Origin: JBDKUD01 sp039679805
GTDB taxonomy: Bacteria > Bacillota > Syntrophomonadia > Syntrophomonadales > Syntrophomonadaceae
Direction: 5' to 3'
NCBI GenBank assembly: GCA_039679805.1
Contig: JBDKUD010000009.1
Location: 1 to 24,540 of the forward strand
Length of the DNA stretch: 24,540 bases
The notes under the pieces were generated by a model. That model did not search any database. It was not told where the DNA came from and was given only the letters and a program-made list of their open reading frames with translations. This document shows positions 1 through 6,436 of this stretch, piece by piece (the stretch's first letter is position 1; each line of letters starts with the position of its first letter). Both the position numbers and the translations under genes were made by a program.

Positions 1-2
1 TG

Positions 3-1517
3 TCTGCGGAACTACGTAATGTTAAGGAATTAAATGATGCAATAGTGGAATCATCTTATGACGGACTGGTTGTAACCGATTGTAAAGGAAGTATTTTAAG
101 GTACAATAAGGCGTTCGAGCGACTAGCGGGTATAGATTCACATGAATATCTGGGACGCAGTGTGGAGGACATTAGAGAGGATAAAATTATTTCTGATCCT
201 GTAACTACCCATGTTCTGGAGGAAAAGAAATCTATTACGATAATGCAGGAAAGCAAGTTGGGTAAGCATCTCTTAACTACGGGAACTCCGATATTTGATG
301 AACAGGGAGAAATAACAAGGGTTGTATGTAATACAAGAGATATAACTGAGCTAAATTTATTAAGGCAAAAACTTGAAAAGGTTAAAAATCTTACTCAACA
401 CTATGAAAGCCAAATTCGTACCTTGAAGATGCAGTATACAGGTAATGAAAAAATGGTAATTACCTCCGGCAAGATGAAGGATCTGATAGATATGGTTATA
501 AGAGTGGCAGCATTTGAGGCTACCGTATTAATAACCGGTGAATCAGGCACTGGTAAGGAATTAATTGCTGAGATAATACATGCTAATAGTTTACGTAATA
601 ATAAACCTTTCATTAAGGTGAACTGTGGGGCTATTCCGGAAAATCTATTGGAATCAGAATTGTTTGGATACGAGGGTGGAGCTTTCACAGGAGCCAAAAA
701 GCAAGGGAAATCAGGATATATTGAAATGGCGGAAGGAGGCACTTTGTTTTTAGATGAGATTGCTGAATTGCCGTTAAATTTACAGGTGAAACTTCTGCGC
801 TTTTTACAGAACAAAGAAATTATTAGGGTTGGGGGAGAAAGTTTTAAAAAAATTGATGTTCGCATTGTAGCTGCTACCAACCGAGATCTTTCAGAAATGG
901 TAGAGAATAAGCAATTCCGTGATGATCTTTATTACAGATTGAATGTAGTACCTGTAAATATTACGCCTCTACGCAATAGGAAGGAAGATATCCCAGCACT
1001 TGTAGCTCATTTCCTGCAGATATTTAACCGTAAATACAAAATGCATAAAAGGATAGCTCCGGGAGTAATAAATATTTTCATGCAATATGATTGGCCTGGT
1101 AATGTCAGGGAACTGGAAAACCTTATTGAGCGATTAGTGGTTATTACACTTAATAAAATAATTAATATAGAAGATCTGCCTCCTCATATGAGCGATATAA
1201 GAGAAGATCTGGCTCCCCAAACGAGGGATACAATAGAAGATCTGCCTCCCCAAACAGGGGATACAATAGAAAATTTGTCTCCCCAAACGAGGGATACATC
1301 GGATGTTAGTTCTCCGTATATAAAAGTTTCGGGTATAATTCCGTTAAAAGTTGCTATAGAAAGTGTTGAGAAACAGCTATTGGAAAAAGTTTATGCTAAA
1401 AATGGTACTACTAGAGAGATTGCGGAGGAGTTAAAAGTAGATGCTTCAACTATAGTAAGAAAGGCAGCCAAATATAATATTGCGCAAATAAAAAGCGGTA
1501 AAGCTATAGTCAAATAA
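3..1517 (+). CDS. Sigma-54-dependent transcriptional activator, PAS / AAA+ / TyrR-type HTH (5' partial)
   Basis: This is a bacterial enhancer-binding protein that would use ATP hydrolysis to open sigma-54 promoters. The frame is open to the left edge: upstream of a GTG at 45 it reads on as SAELRNVKELNDAIV, so the true start lies outside the window. Numbering from the GTG at 45, a PAS domain covers about 1-105 and a short coiled linker about 105-130. The AAA+ domain covers about 135-370, with Walker A GESGTGKE (165-172), the sigma-54 contact loop GAFTGA (212-217) and Walker B GGTLFLDEI (231-239). A TyrR-like helix-turn-helix lies at about 450-478. Between the AAA+ and HTH domains sit four 11-residue tandem repeats (375-418). 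The protein lacks a receiver domain, so the PAS domain is probably the sensor. The neighbouring -24/-12 promoter at 2061 suggests it controls the downstream mutase operon; that link is inference from position. Confidence 0.93.
   Translation, partial: SAELRNVKELNDAIVESSYDGLVVTDCKGSILRYNKAFERLAGIDSHEYLGRSVEDIREDKIISDPVTTHVLEEKKSITIMQESKLGKHLLTTGTPIFDEQGEITRVVCNTRDITELNLLRQKLEKVKNLTQHYESQIRTLKMQYTGNEKMVITSGKMKDLIDMVIRVAAFEATVLITGESGTGKELIAEIIHANSLRNNKPFIKVNCGAIPENLLESELFGYEGGAFTGAKKQGKSGYIEMAEGGTLFLDEIAELPLNLQVKLLRFLQNKEIIRVGGESFKKIDVRIVAATNRDLSEMVENKQFRDDLYYRLNVVPVNITPLRNRKEDIPALVAHFLQIFNRKYKMHKRIAPGVINIFMQYDWPGNVRELENLIERLVVITLNKIINIEDLPPHMSDIREDLAPQTRDTIEDLPPQTGDTIENLSPQTRDTSDVSSPYIKVSGIIPLKVAIESVEKQLLEKVYAKNGTTREIAEELKVDASTIVRKAAKYNIAQIKSGKAIVK
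1167..1298 (+). repeat. Four tandem 33-bp repeats inside the activator gene
   Basis: Four in-frame 33-bp units (1167-1199, 1200-1232, 1233-1265, 1266-1298) encode IEDLPPHMSDI, REDLAPQTRDT, IEDLPPQTGDT and IENLSPQTRDT. Copies 2 to 4 are nearly identical in DNA, which points to recent slippage or unequal exchange. They form a Pro/Gln/Thr/acidic linker between the AAA+ core and the HTH domain. Confidence 0.9.
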
Positions 1518-1536
1518 CAAACTTATATCTCAAATG

Positions 1537-1566
1537 TCCAACGCTGGTAGTAAGCTAAACGTTGGA
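1537..1566 (+). terminator. Inverted repeat after activator gene, possible terminator or operator
   Basis: TCCAACG (1537-1543) and CGTTGGA (1560-1566) form perfect 7-bp arms around a 16-base loop, 20 bases after the activator stop. No T-run follows, so an intrinsic terminator is doubtful. A binding site for the activator is the alternative. Confidence 0.3.
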
Positions 1567-2060
1567 GAATTGCAATTGTAACGCAGGACTAGATCCAGAC
1601 TATAATCCTGTCCTATAGCCTTAACATGTACGTTTCGGTTTGCTGGTAAACTTATGCAGATTCTAAGCGAACTACTGTAACCTGTTTGTCATAATAGTGT
1701 AGTATCTAATGATCAAAATGATTACATAAATCAACACTAAAGGTCTTAAAATTTCTAAGTATAAAGAATAATTATAACAACAATAAAAATGATTGATAGT
1801 TAGTAACTTTCACAAAAACTATTACAATTGAATTTTTGCCTACCAGGCATACAGATGCAGTTATGCTCCCAGGACGGGTATATTTTAACCAATTATATAT
1901 TATAGATAATGTCGAATCAATCACTGTAAAAATTACTAAAAAACCGAAACCGTATGTATGTTAAAATGAACCCATTTATGTGAAATCTATAACACACACT
2001 CACACTTTTGATTTCTCTAGTATTTATTGATATTTATCACAGTTATTAATTACATCAATG

Positions 2061-2077
2061 TTGGTATGAATTTTGCT
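2061..2077 (+). promoter_or_regulatory. Sigma-54 (-24/-12) promoter of the mutase operon
   Basis: TTGGTATGAATTTTGCT fits the sigma-54 consensus YTGGCACG-N4-TTGCW at every defined position except two (C to T twice). GG (2063-2064) and GC (2075-2076) have the required 10-base spacing. The flanking AATG also fits the extended consensus. The predicted start of transcription is near 2088, leaving a leader of about 85 bases before the first gene. An activator gene of the matching class lies immediately upstream. Confidence 0.75.
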
Positions 2078-2124
2078 ACATTAAAAGACTAACATCTGAA
2101 CTATAAATATACGAGTCTCTAGCA

Positions 2125-2154
2125 ATGGAGGACAACTTGCAGCAAGATAAATAA
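2125..2154 (+). CDS. Possible 9-codon leader ORF before cobO
   Basis: The frame ATG-GAG-GAC-AAC-TTG-CAG-CAA-GAT-AAA-TAA lies just downstream of the predicted transcription start. It contains a GGAGG (2127-2131) that could also serve a TTG at 2137 in the same frame. It may be a leader peptide, a remnant, or chance. I see no attenuator structure around it. Confidence 0.15.
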   Translation: MEDNLQQDK

Positions 2155-2158
2155 AAAA

Positions 2159-2167
2159 AGAGGTGAG
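2159..2167 (+). promoter_or_regulatory. Ribosome binding site that sets the TTG start of the first cobO
   Basis: AGAGGTGAG lies 4 to 5 bases before TTG 2172. The GTG at 2163 is part of this Shine-Dalgarno sequence and has none of its own, so it is not the start. Confidence 0.75.
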
Positions 2168-2171
2168 AAAA

Positions 2172-2723
2172 TTGACAATAAAGGAATCCACTGCAACCAT
2201 GGCAAAACGGGGCCTAGTTATGGTAGTTACAGGCAACGGCAAAGGTAAAACAACATCTGTATTTGGTCAAACCTTGAGAGCTATTGGACAGGGATACCGC
2301 GTATGCATGATTCAATTTATGAAAGGGCGAAAATATGGCGAGGTCTTGGCAGCTGAAAAATACCTGCCCAATTTCACATACTTTCAATTTGGACTGGATA
2401 GTTTTGTCATGCGGGATAACCCTGCTCCGATTGACATCGATCTTGCGCAGCAAGGCCTCGAAAAGGCGAAGGAAGCTATTAACAGTGGGGAGTTTGACAT
2501 GGTTATCCTGGATGAGTTAAATGTCGCAGTATACTTCAATCTCGTATCCAAGGAAGAAGTACTTCAAATGGTTCAAAGCAAACCATCTGATTTGGATATA
2601 ATACTGACCGGCAGGTATGCTTTTGAAGAACTGATAGAAACAGCCGACATGGTCAGTGAAGTAAAAGAAATCAAACATCATTATGCTGCCGGCATAAAAG
2701 ACCGGGCTGGCATTGAATACTAG
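2172..2723 (+). CDS. cobO: ATP:cob(I)alamin adenosyltransferase, CobA/CobO/BtuR family (mutase-operon copy)
   Basis: This cytoplasmic enzyme transfers the 5'-deoxyadenosyl group of ATP to cob(I)alamin or cobyrinate diamide, making the coenzyme form used by the mutase encoded next. From the TTG at 2172 the protein has 183 residues, normal for the family. The P-loop is GNGKGKTT (21-28). The family motifs QFMKGRKYGE, DMVILDEL and LTGRYA follow, and the C-terminus ends in the typical KEIKHHYAAGIKDRAGIEY. The TTG start is chosen because a Shine-Dalgarno sits just before it. It is the first gene after the sigma-54 promoter. A second, diverged copy lies in the cobalamin operon at 21255, so this one probably supplies adenosylcobalamin specifically for the mutase. 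Confidence 0.92.
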   Translation: MTIKESTATMAKRGLVMVVTGNGKGKTTSVFGQTLRAIGQGYRVCMIQFMKGRKYGEVLAAEKYLPNFTYFQFGLDSFVMRDNPAPIDIDLAQQGLEKAKEAINSGEFDMVILDELNVAVYFNLVSKEEVLQMVQSKPSDLDIILTGRYAFEELIETADMVSEVKEIKHHYAAGIKDRAGIEY

Positions 2724-2798
2724 GTATTTAGCAATCAAATGTTATGTAGCGACAACAGTTGAATACTAGCATAGTTTAATTTAAGGAGGGTTTACCAA

Positions 2799-4478
2799 TT
2801 GTTTACAGAAGATGTATTAAGCCAATCTAGTTCACTGAGAAAAAAATGGGAAGACGAGGTAAAAAGAATAGTCGCCAAGCATGCTGACCAGAAAGCTGAA
2901 TGGACTACCGTCTCCGACCTGCCGATTAAGAGGATTTATGGTCCTGAAGACATCAAGGACATGGACTTTGCAAGGGATATCGCTTATCCCGGGCAGTACC
3001 CATATCTGCGCGGCAATCAACCTAGCGGTTATCGCGGCAAATACTGGACTTTCAGAATGTTTGCCGGAATGGGCGACGCAGCAGAAACCAACGCACGCTG
3101 GCATTATCTGCTGTCAACAGGCCAAACCGGCTTAAGCACGGCTTTTGATTTTCCGACTCTAATGGGATATGACACTGATTCTCCCAAGGCCACAGGCGAA
3201 TGCGGCAAATGCGGTGTTGCCATCGATACCATTGATGATTTTATGACCTTGGTCGATGGCATTCCCATGGACAAAATAACTACTTCCATGACCATCAATC
3301 CTCCGGCAACTGCTATTTGGGCCATGTACCTGGCTGCTGGCGAATTAAAGGGAATACCCTTGAGCAAGCTGGGTGGAACAATCCAGAATGATATGTTAAA
3401 AGAGTTTATTGCCCAGAAGACCTTGATGTGCCCACCAGATGCGTCAGTTAAACTCATAAGCGATACAGTTGAGTTTGGAACCAAATATGTTCCCAGATGG
3501 AATACCATCAGTATAAGCGGTTACCACATCAGAGAAGCAGGCGCCACGGCTGTACAGGAACTTGCTTTTACTCTCCGTGATGGTATGGAATATGTTGAAG
3601 ACGTTATTAAACGCAAAGGCTTGGATGTTGACTCATTTGCTCCGAGACTGTCATTCTTCTTTAACTCGCATATCGACTTCTTCGAAGAGATTTGCAAGAT
3701 GCGTGCAGCTCGCCGGATTTGGGCCAAAGCCATGAAAGAACGTTATCATGCCAAGGATCCAAGATCGTGGTGGATGCGTTTCCATACCCAGACTGCTGGA
3801 TGTTCACTGACTGCCCAACAGCCTTATAACAATGTAGTAAGAACTGCTGTTGAAGCCCTGGCCGGAGTTCCGGGAGGAACACAATCCCTGCACACTAATT
3901 CTCTGGATGAGGTTTTATGTCTGCCTTCCGATCATGCCGTACAGATAGCTCTGAGAACTCAGCAAATTATAGCTGACGAAACTGGTGTAGCCAATACTAT
4001 TGATCCGCTGGCTGGCTCCTATTTCATAGAATCCTTAACCAATGAAATGGAAGAGAAAGCTTGGGAATATATCCATAAGATAGATGATATGGGCGGAATG
4101 GTTAAGGCCATTGAAGCCGGCTTCCCGCAGTTGGAAATTTCCGATGCTGCTTATAAATTCCAGCAGCAAATTGATGCCGGGGAAAAGGTCATGATTGGCG
4201 TCAATAAGTATATCACTGAAGAAGATGTTGATATTCCATTAGTGGAAATCGATGATTCCATTGAAGCTAAGCAAATTAAACATCTGCACGAGGTAAAACG
4301 GACCAGGGATAACAAATTGGTTGCGGAGTGCCTGAAGAATCTTAAAGAGTGCTGCAAGAGGGGCGACAATGTAATGCCGTTCTGTATTGAGGCGGTTAAG
4401 GCTCATACCACTATGCAGGAAATATGCGATGTTTATCGTGATGTATTCGGTGAATATCATGACCCTGGAATTTACTAG
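2799..4478 (+). CDS. icmA: B12-dependent acyl-CoA mutase large subunit, isobutyryl-CoA mutase-like
   Basis: This is the catalytic TIM-barrel subunit of an adenosylcobalamin-dependent acyl-CoA carbon-skeleton mutase. The 559-residue protein lacks the C-terminal B12 domain, which is encoded separately by the next gene, as in isobutyryl-CoA mutase (IcmA about 566, IcmB about 136 residues). Conserved blocks include GLSTAFDFPT (111-120), GGTIQNDMLKEF (192-203), SISGYHIREAGAT, RLSFFFNSHIDFF and QSLHTNSLDE. At the two substrate-selecting positions (Tyr89 and Arg207 in Propionibacterium methylmalonyl-CoA mutase) it has Phe88 (in FRMFAGM) and Gln206 (in FIAQKTL). These are the residues of isobutyryl-CoA mutase; the Arg that binds the methylmalonyl carboxylate is missing. 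Start: TTG 2799, eight bases after AAGGAGGG. The likely reaction is isobutyryl-CoA to n-butyryl-CoA; a related monocarboxylic acyl-CoA is possible. The family call is near certain, the substrate an inference. Confidence 0.88.
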   Translation: MFTEDVLSQSSSLRKKWEDEVKRIVAKHADQKAEWTTVSDLPIKRIYGPEDIKDMDFARDIAYPGQYPYLRGNQPSGYRGKYWTFRMFAGMGDAAETNARWHYLLSTGQTGLSTAFDFPTLMGYDTDSPKATGECGKCGVAIDTIDDFMTLVDGIPMDKITTSMTINPPATAIWAMYLAAGELKGIPLSKLGGTIQNDMLKEFIAQKTLMCPPDASVKLISDTVEFGTKYVPRWNTISISGYHIREAGATAVQELAFTLRDGMEYVEDVIKRKGLDVDSFAPRLSFFFNSHIDFFEEICKMRAARRIWAKAMKERYHAKDPRSWWMRFHTQTAGCSLTAQQPYNNVVRTAVEALAGVPGGTQSLHTNSLDEVLCLPSDHAVQIALRTQQIIADETGVANTIDPLAGSYFIESLTNEMEEKAWEYIHKIDDMGGMVKAIEAGFPQLEISDAAYKFQQQIDAGEKVMIGVNKYITEEDVDIPLVEIDDSIEAKQIKHLHEVKRTRDNKLVAECLKNLKECCKRGDNVMPFCIEAVKAHTTMQEICDVYRDVFGEYHDPGIY

Positions 4479-4515
4479 GATTATACTAATAAACGGTTGA
4501 GGAGGAAATGTAATA

Positions 4516-4923
4516 ATGTCAGATGATAGAAAAATACGTATTTTGATCGCCAAACCTGGTTTGGATGGACATGACCGGGGTGCAAAAGTTCTGGCCAGAT
4601 GTTTTAGGGATGCCGGCTATGAAGTTATCTATACTGGTTGCCACCAAACTCCTGAACAAATCGCTGCCGGTGCCATTCAGGAGGATGTTGATGTTGTTGG
4701 CCTAAGCTGTCTGTCAGGTGCCCATAAGTATCTATATCCCAAAGTGGTTGAGCTTTTACGGGAACAGAATGCCGATGACATTGCTGTAATCGGCGGAGGA
4801 ATTATACCTGAAAAAGATATACAACCTCTATTGGATGCAGGTTTGAAGGGAATTTTCACCCCTGGTTCAAGACTGGATGATATCGTAGCTTGGATTAACG
4901 AAAATATTCATCCAAGGGCGTGA
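4516..4923 (+). CDS. icmB: B12-binding small subunit of the acyl-CoA mutase
   Basis: This 135-residue Rossmann-type cobalamin-binding protein holds adenosylcobalamin base-off/His-on and docks onto the large subunit. The cobalt-ligating motif DxHxxG is intact at Asp17-Gly18-His19-Asp20-Arg21-Gly22. The SxL motif is Ser64-Cys65-Leu66, and the nucleotide-tail GGG lies at 93-95. Length and stand-alone form match IcmB and the C-terminal domain of methylmalonyl-CoA mutase. ATG 4516 follows AGGAGGA by nine bases, 37 bases after the large-subunit stop. Confidence 0.92.
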   Translation: MSDDRKIRILIAKPGLDGHDRGAKVLARCFRDAGYEVIYTGCHQTPEQIAAGAIQEDVDVVGLSCLSGAHKYLYPKVVELLREQNADDIAVIGGGIIPEKDIQPLLDAGLKGIFTPGSRLDDIVAWINENIHPRA

Positions 4924-4927
4924 TGAT

Positions 4928-5908
4928 ATGAAAGATTTAGCTGAGAAAGCAATGGCGGGGGACGTTCGTTCGGCCTCCCGCCTCATTAGGAGAATGGAAG
5001 ACAATTTACCCGGTACGGAACAAGAAATTAAACGGCTCTTCCCATTTACTGGCAAAGCTCATGTTATAGGGATTACCGGATCTCCGGGAGCAGGCAAGAG
5101 TACGCTGACTGATGAGATGACGGCCGCATATCGGAAAAAAGGCCAAACTGTTGGTGTACTGGCAGTAGACCCCACCAGCCCTTTTACCGGCGGAGCATTG
5201 CTGGGGGACAGGATCCGTATGCAGCGTCATGCTGAAGACAGTGGCGTTTTCCTGCGTAGTCTGGCAACCCGCGGAGCCATGGGCGGACTATCCCAAGCAG
5301 TCGGCAACGCCATCCACGTGATGGATGCTATGGGAAAAGATAAAATCATAGTGGAAACAGTCGGAGTTGGACAACAAGAGGTGGAAATAATAAATCACGC
5401 TCATACCGTATTAGTTGTGTTGGTACCCGGCATGGGTGATGATGTACAGGCTATAAAGGCTGGTCTGATGGAGATAGCTGATATATTTGTTATTAATAAG
5501 GCTGATCGTGATGGTGCCGCCAAGCTCAAAAAGGAAACATCGAGTATGCTGCAAATGGGGAAATGGGATGACGGCTGGGTTCCTCCCATTGTTGAAGTTG
5601 AGAACGTGGCCAATCCGCTTACCTTTTCCGGAAGCGTCCAAGCTCTGACTGATAAAATCGATGAGCATTATCAGTTTTTAAAAACCAGCAATCTTTTAGC
5701 TACCCGCAGACATCGCAAGGCGGCGGTGGAATTTAAAGAGTCTCTGCAAGCTGCTATTCTTGAACCGATTATTAAAGAACTGGCACAAAGCGGAGAGACG
5801 GAGAAAATGATCCAAAAAATAATGACCAAAGAGTTGGATCCTTATTCTGCAGCTGAACTGGTGTCAGAAAAATATTTGTATGGGCAGGAACTCAAAAAGG
5901 CCTTGTAA
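4928..5908 (+). CDS. meaB: MeaB/ArgK-type G3E GTPase, mutase chaperone
   Basis: This cytoplasmic GTPase gates cofactor loading and protects or reactivates B12-dependent acyl-CoA mutases, expelling damaged cob(II)alamin. The 326-residue protein matches the family. Walker A is GSPGAGKST (51-59), the DPTSPFTGGALLGDRIRM block follows (81-98), the switch region is ETVGVGQQE (143-151), and the base-specificity motif is NKAD (190-193). Only four bases separate it from the small-subunit stop and its own Shine-Dalgarno is weak, so translational coupling is likely. The order large subunit, small subunit, MeaB supports a dedicated role with this mutase. Some homologues were named ArgK (lysine/arginine/ornithine transport kinase); the context argues against that name. 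Confidence 0.93.
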   Translation: MKDLAEKAMAGDVRSASRLIRRMEDNLPGTEQEIKRLFPFTGKAHVIGITGSPGAGKSTLTDEMTAAYRKKGQTVGVLAVDPTSPFTGGALLGDRIRMQRHAEDSGVFLRSLATRGAMGGLSQAVGNAIHVMDAMGKDKIIVETVGVGQQEVEIINHAHTVLVVLVPGMGDDVQAIKAGLMEIADIFVINKADRDGAAKLKKETSSMLQMGKWDDGWVPPIVEVENVANPLTFSGSVQALTDKIDEHYQFLKTSNLLATRRHRKAAVEFKESLQAAILEPIIKELAQSGETEKMIQKIMTKELDPYSAAELVSEKYLYGQELKKAL

Positions 5909-5928
5909 TTACCGAGAACCATTCTGCT

Positions 5929-5934
5929 GAGGAG
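5929..5934 (+). promoter_or_regulatory. Ribosome binding site that sets the ATG 5943 start
   Basis: GAGGAG ends eight bases before ATG 5943. The upstream in-frame GTG at 5934 overlaps this site and cannot be served by it. Confidence 0.7.
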
Positions 5935-5942
5935 TGTTAAGT

Positions 5943-6350
5943 ATGGGGAACAATCCAATAAGAGTGCTGCTGGCTAAAACCGGCTTGGACGCTAATGGTA
6001 AGGAAATTCGTCTGCTGGCCCGCGGATTGAAGGATGAGTACGGTATGGAGGTATTTTTCACCGGCTTATACCGTTCATTAGAGGAGATAGTTGATATAGC
6101 CCTGCAGGAAGATGTCGATGTCGTGGGGCTTGGCGTTGATAATGGCCATGAAATGCAGCTGTTTCCGCGACTGCGGGAATTGTTGGACGCCGAGGGTGCC
6201 CGGAAAGTTTTTCTTATTGGCGGGGGTGCTATCCCTAAAGTGCATAGGACTTCTCTAAAGGAATCCGGAATTGTGATGGAGATATACGGCCCGGGTACTT
6301 CGGCTAAAACTATAGCCGAGGACCTGCGGCAAATAACAGCCGCTGAATAA
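5943..6350 (+). CDS. Degenerate B12-binding-fold protein lacking the cobalt-ligating histidine
   Basis: The 135-residue protein aligns along its whole length with the small subunit at 4516: IRVLLAKTGLD matches IRILIAKPGLD, LQEDVDVVGL matches IQEDVDVVGL, and IGGGAIP matches IGGGIIP. The DxHxxG motif is replaced by Asp16-Ala17-Asn18-Gly19-Lys20-Glu21, removing both the lower-ligand His and the final Gly. The Ser of SxL is Gly64. It keeps the fold and the GGG loop (93-95), so it may bind cobalamin base-on, bind another ligand, or act as a structural or regulatory partner of the large subunit or MeaB. It is not a broken gene: the frame is intact, length is conserved and it has its own Shine-Dalgarno. 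Function unknown. An automatic 'methylmalonyl-CoA mutase C-terminal domain' label would hide the missing ligand. Confidence 0.85.
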   Translation: MGNNPIRVLLAKTGLDANGKEIRLLARGLKDEYGMEVFFTGLYRSLEEIVDIALQEDVDVVGLGVDNGHEMQLFPRLRELLDAEGARKVFLIGGGAIPKVHRTSLKESGIVMEIYGPGTSAKTIAEDLRQITAAE

Positions 6351-6422
6351 CCTGGATAAATGCGTTTCGGCAGGTGTAAATTAAGAAAACCTATACAAAC
6401 AATATAATTGCAGCCAATTAAT

Positions 6423-6428
6423 AGGAGG
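6423..6428 (+). promoter_or_regulatory. Ribosome binding site of the MtnA-like gene
   Basis: AGGAGG ends eight bases before TTG 6437 but only two bases before ATG 6431. Spacing favours the TTG; the codon favours the ATG. Confidence 0.55.
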
Positions 6429-6436
6429 AAATGGCG

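Larger units (their letters stand above)
1518..2171. other. Long AT-rich intergenic regulatory region
   Basis: About 650 bases lie between the activator gene and the mutase operon. I see no convincing protein gene. The region holds a 7-bp inverted repeat (1537-1566), a short dyad at 1847-1866, the sigma-54 promoter match at 2061-2077 and a 9-codon ORF (2125-2154). Its length and AT richness suit a sigma-54 promoter that needs a remote activator site and DNA looping. Confidence 0.7.

Noticed and set aside
401..880. 159-codon frame on the - strand inside the activator gene
   Set aside because: It is the complement of a well-supported AAA+ domain and shows no protein-like motifs. The other antisense frames across the window were rejected for the same reason.
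1845..1862. Sigma-54-like element (GG...GC) near AGGCATACAGATGCAG
   Set aside because: GG and GC are separated by nine rather than ten bases and the flanks do not match; the element at 2061 is far better.
4928..5908. ArgK amino-acid transport kinase as the identity of the GTPase
   Set aside because: The sequence is of the MeaB family and the gene lies directly behind the mutase subunits; the transport name derives from an older assignment.
6351..6430. Short inverted repeat ACCTG/CAGGT before the MtnA-like gene as a terminator
   Set aside because: Only five pairs and no T-run; not enough to split the operon.
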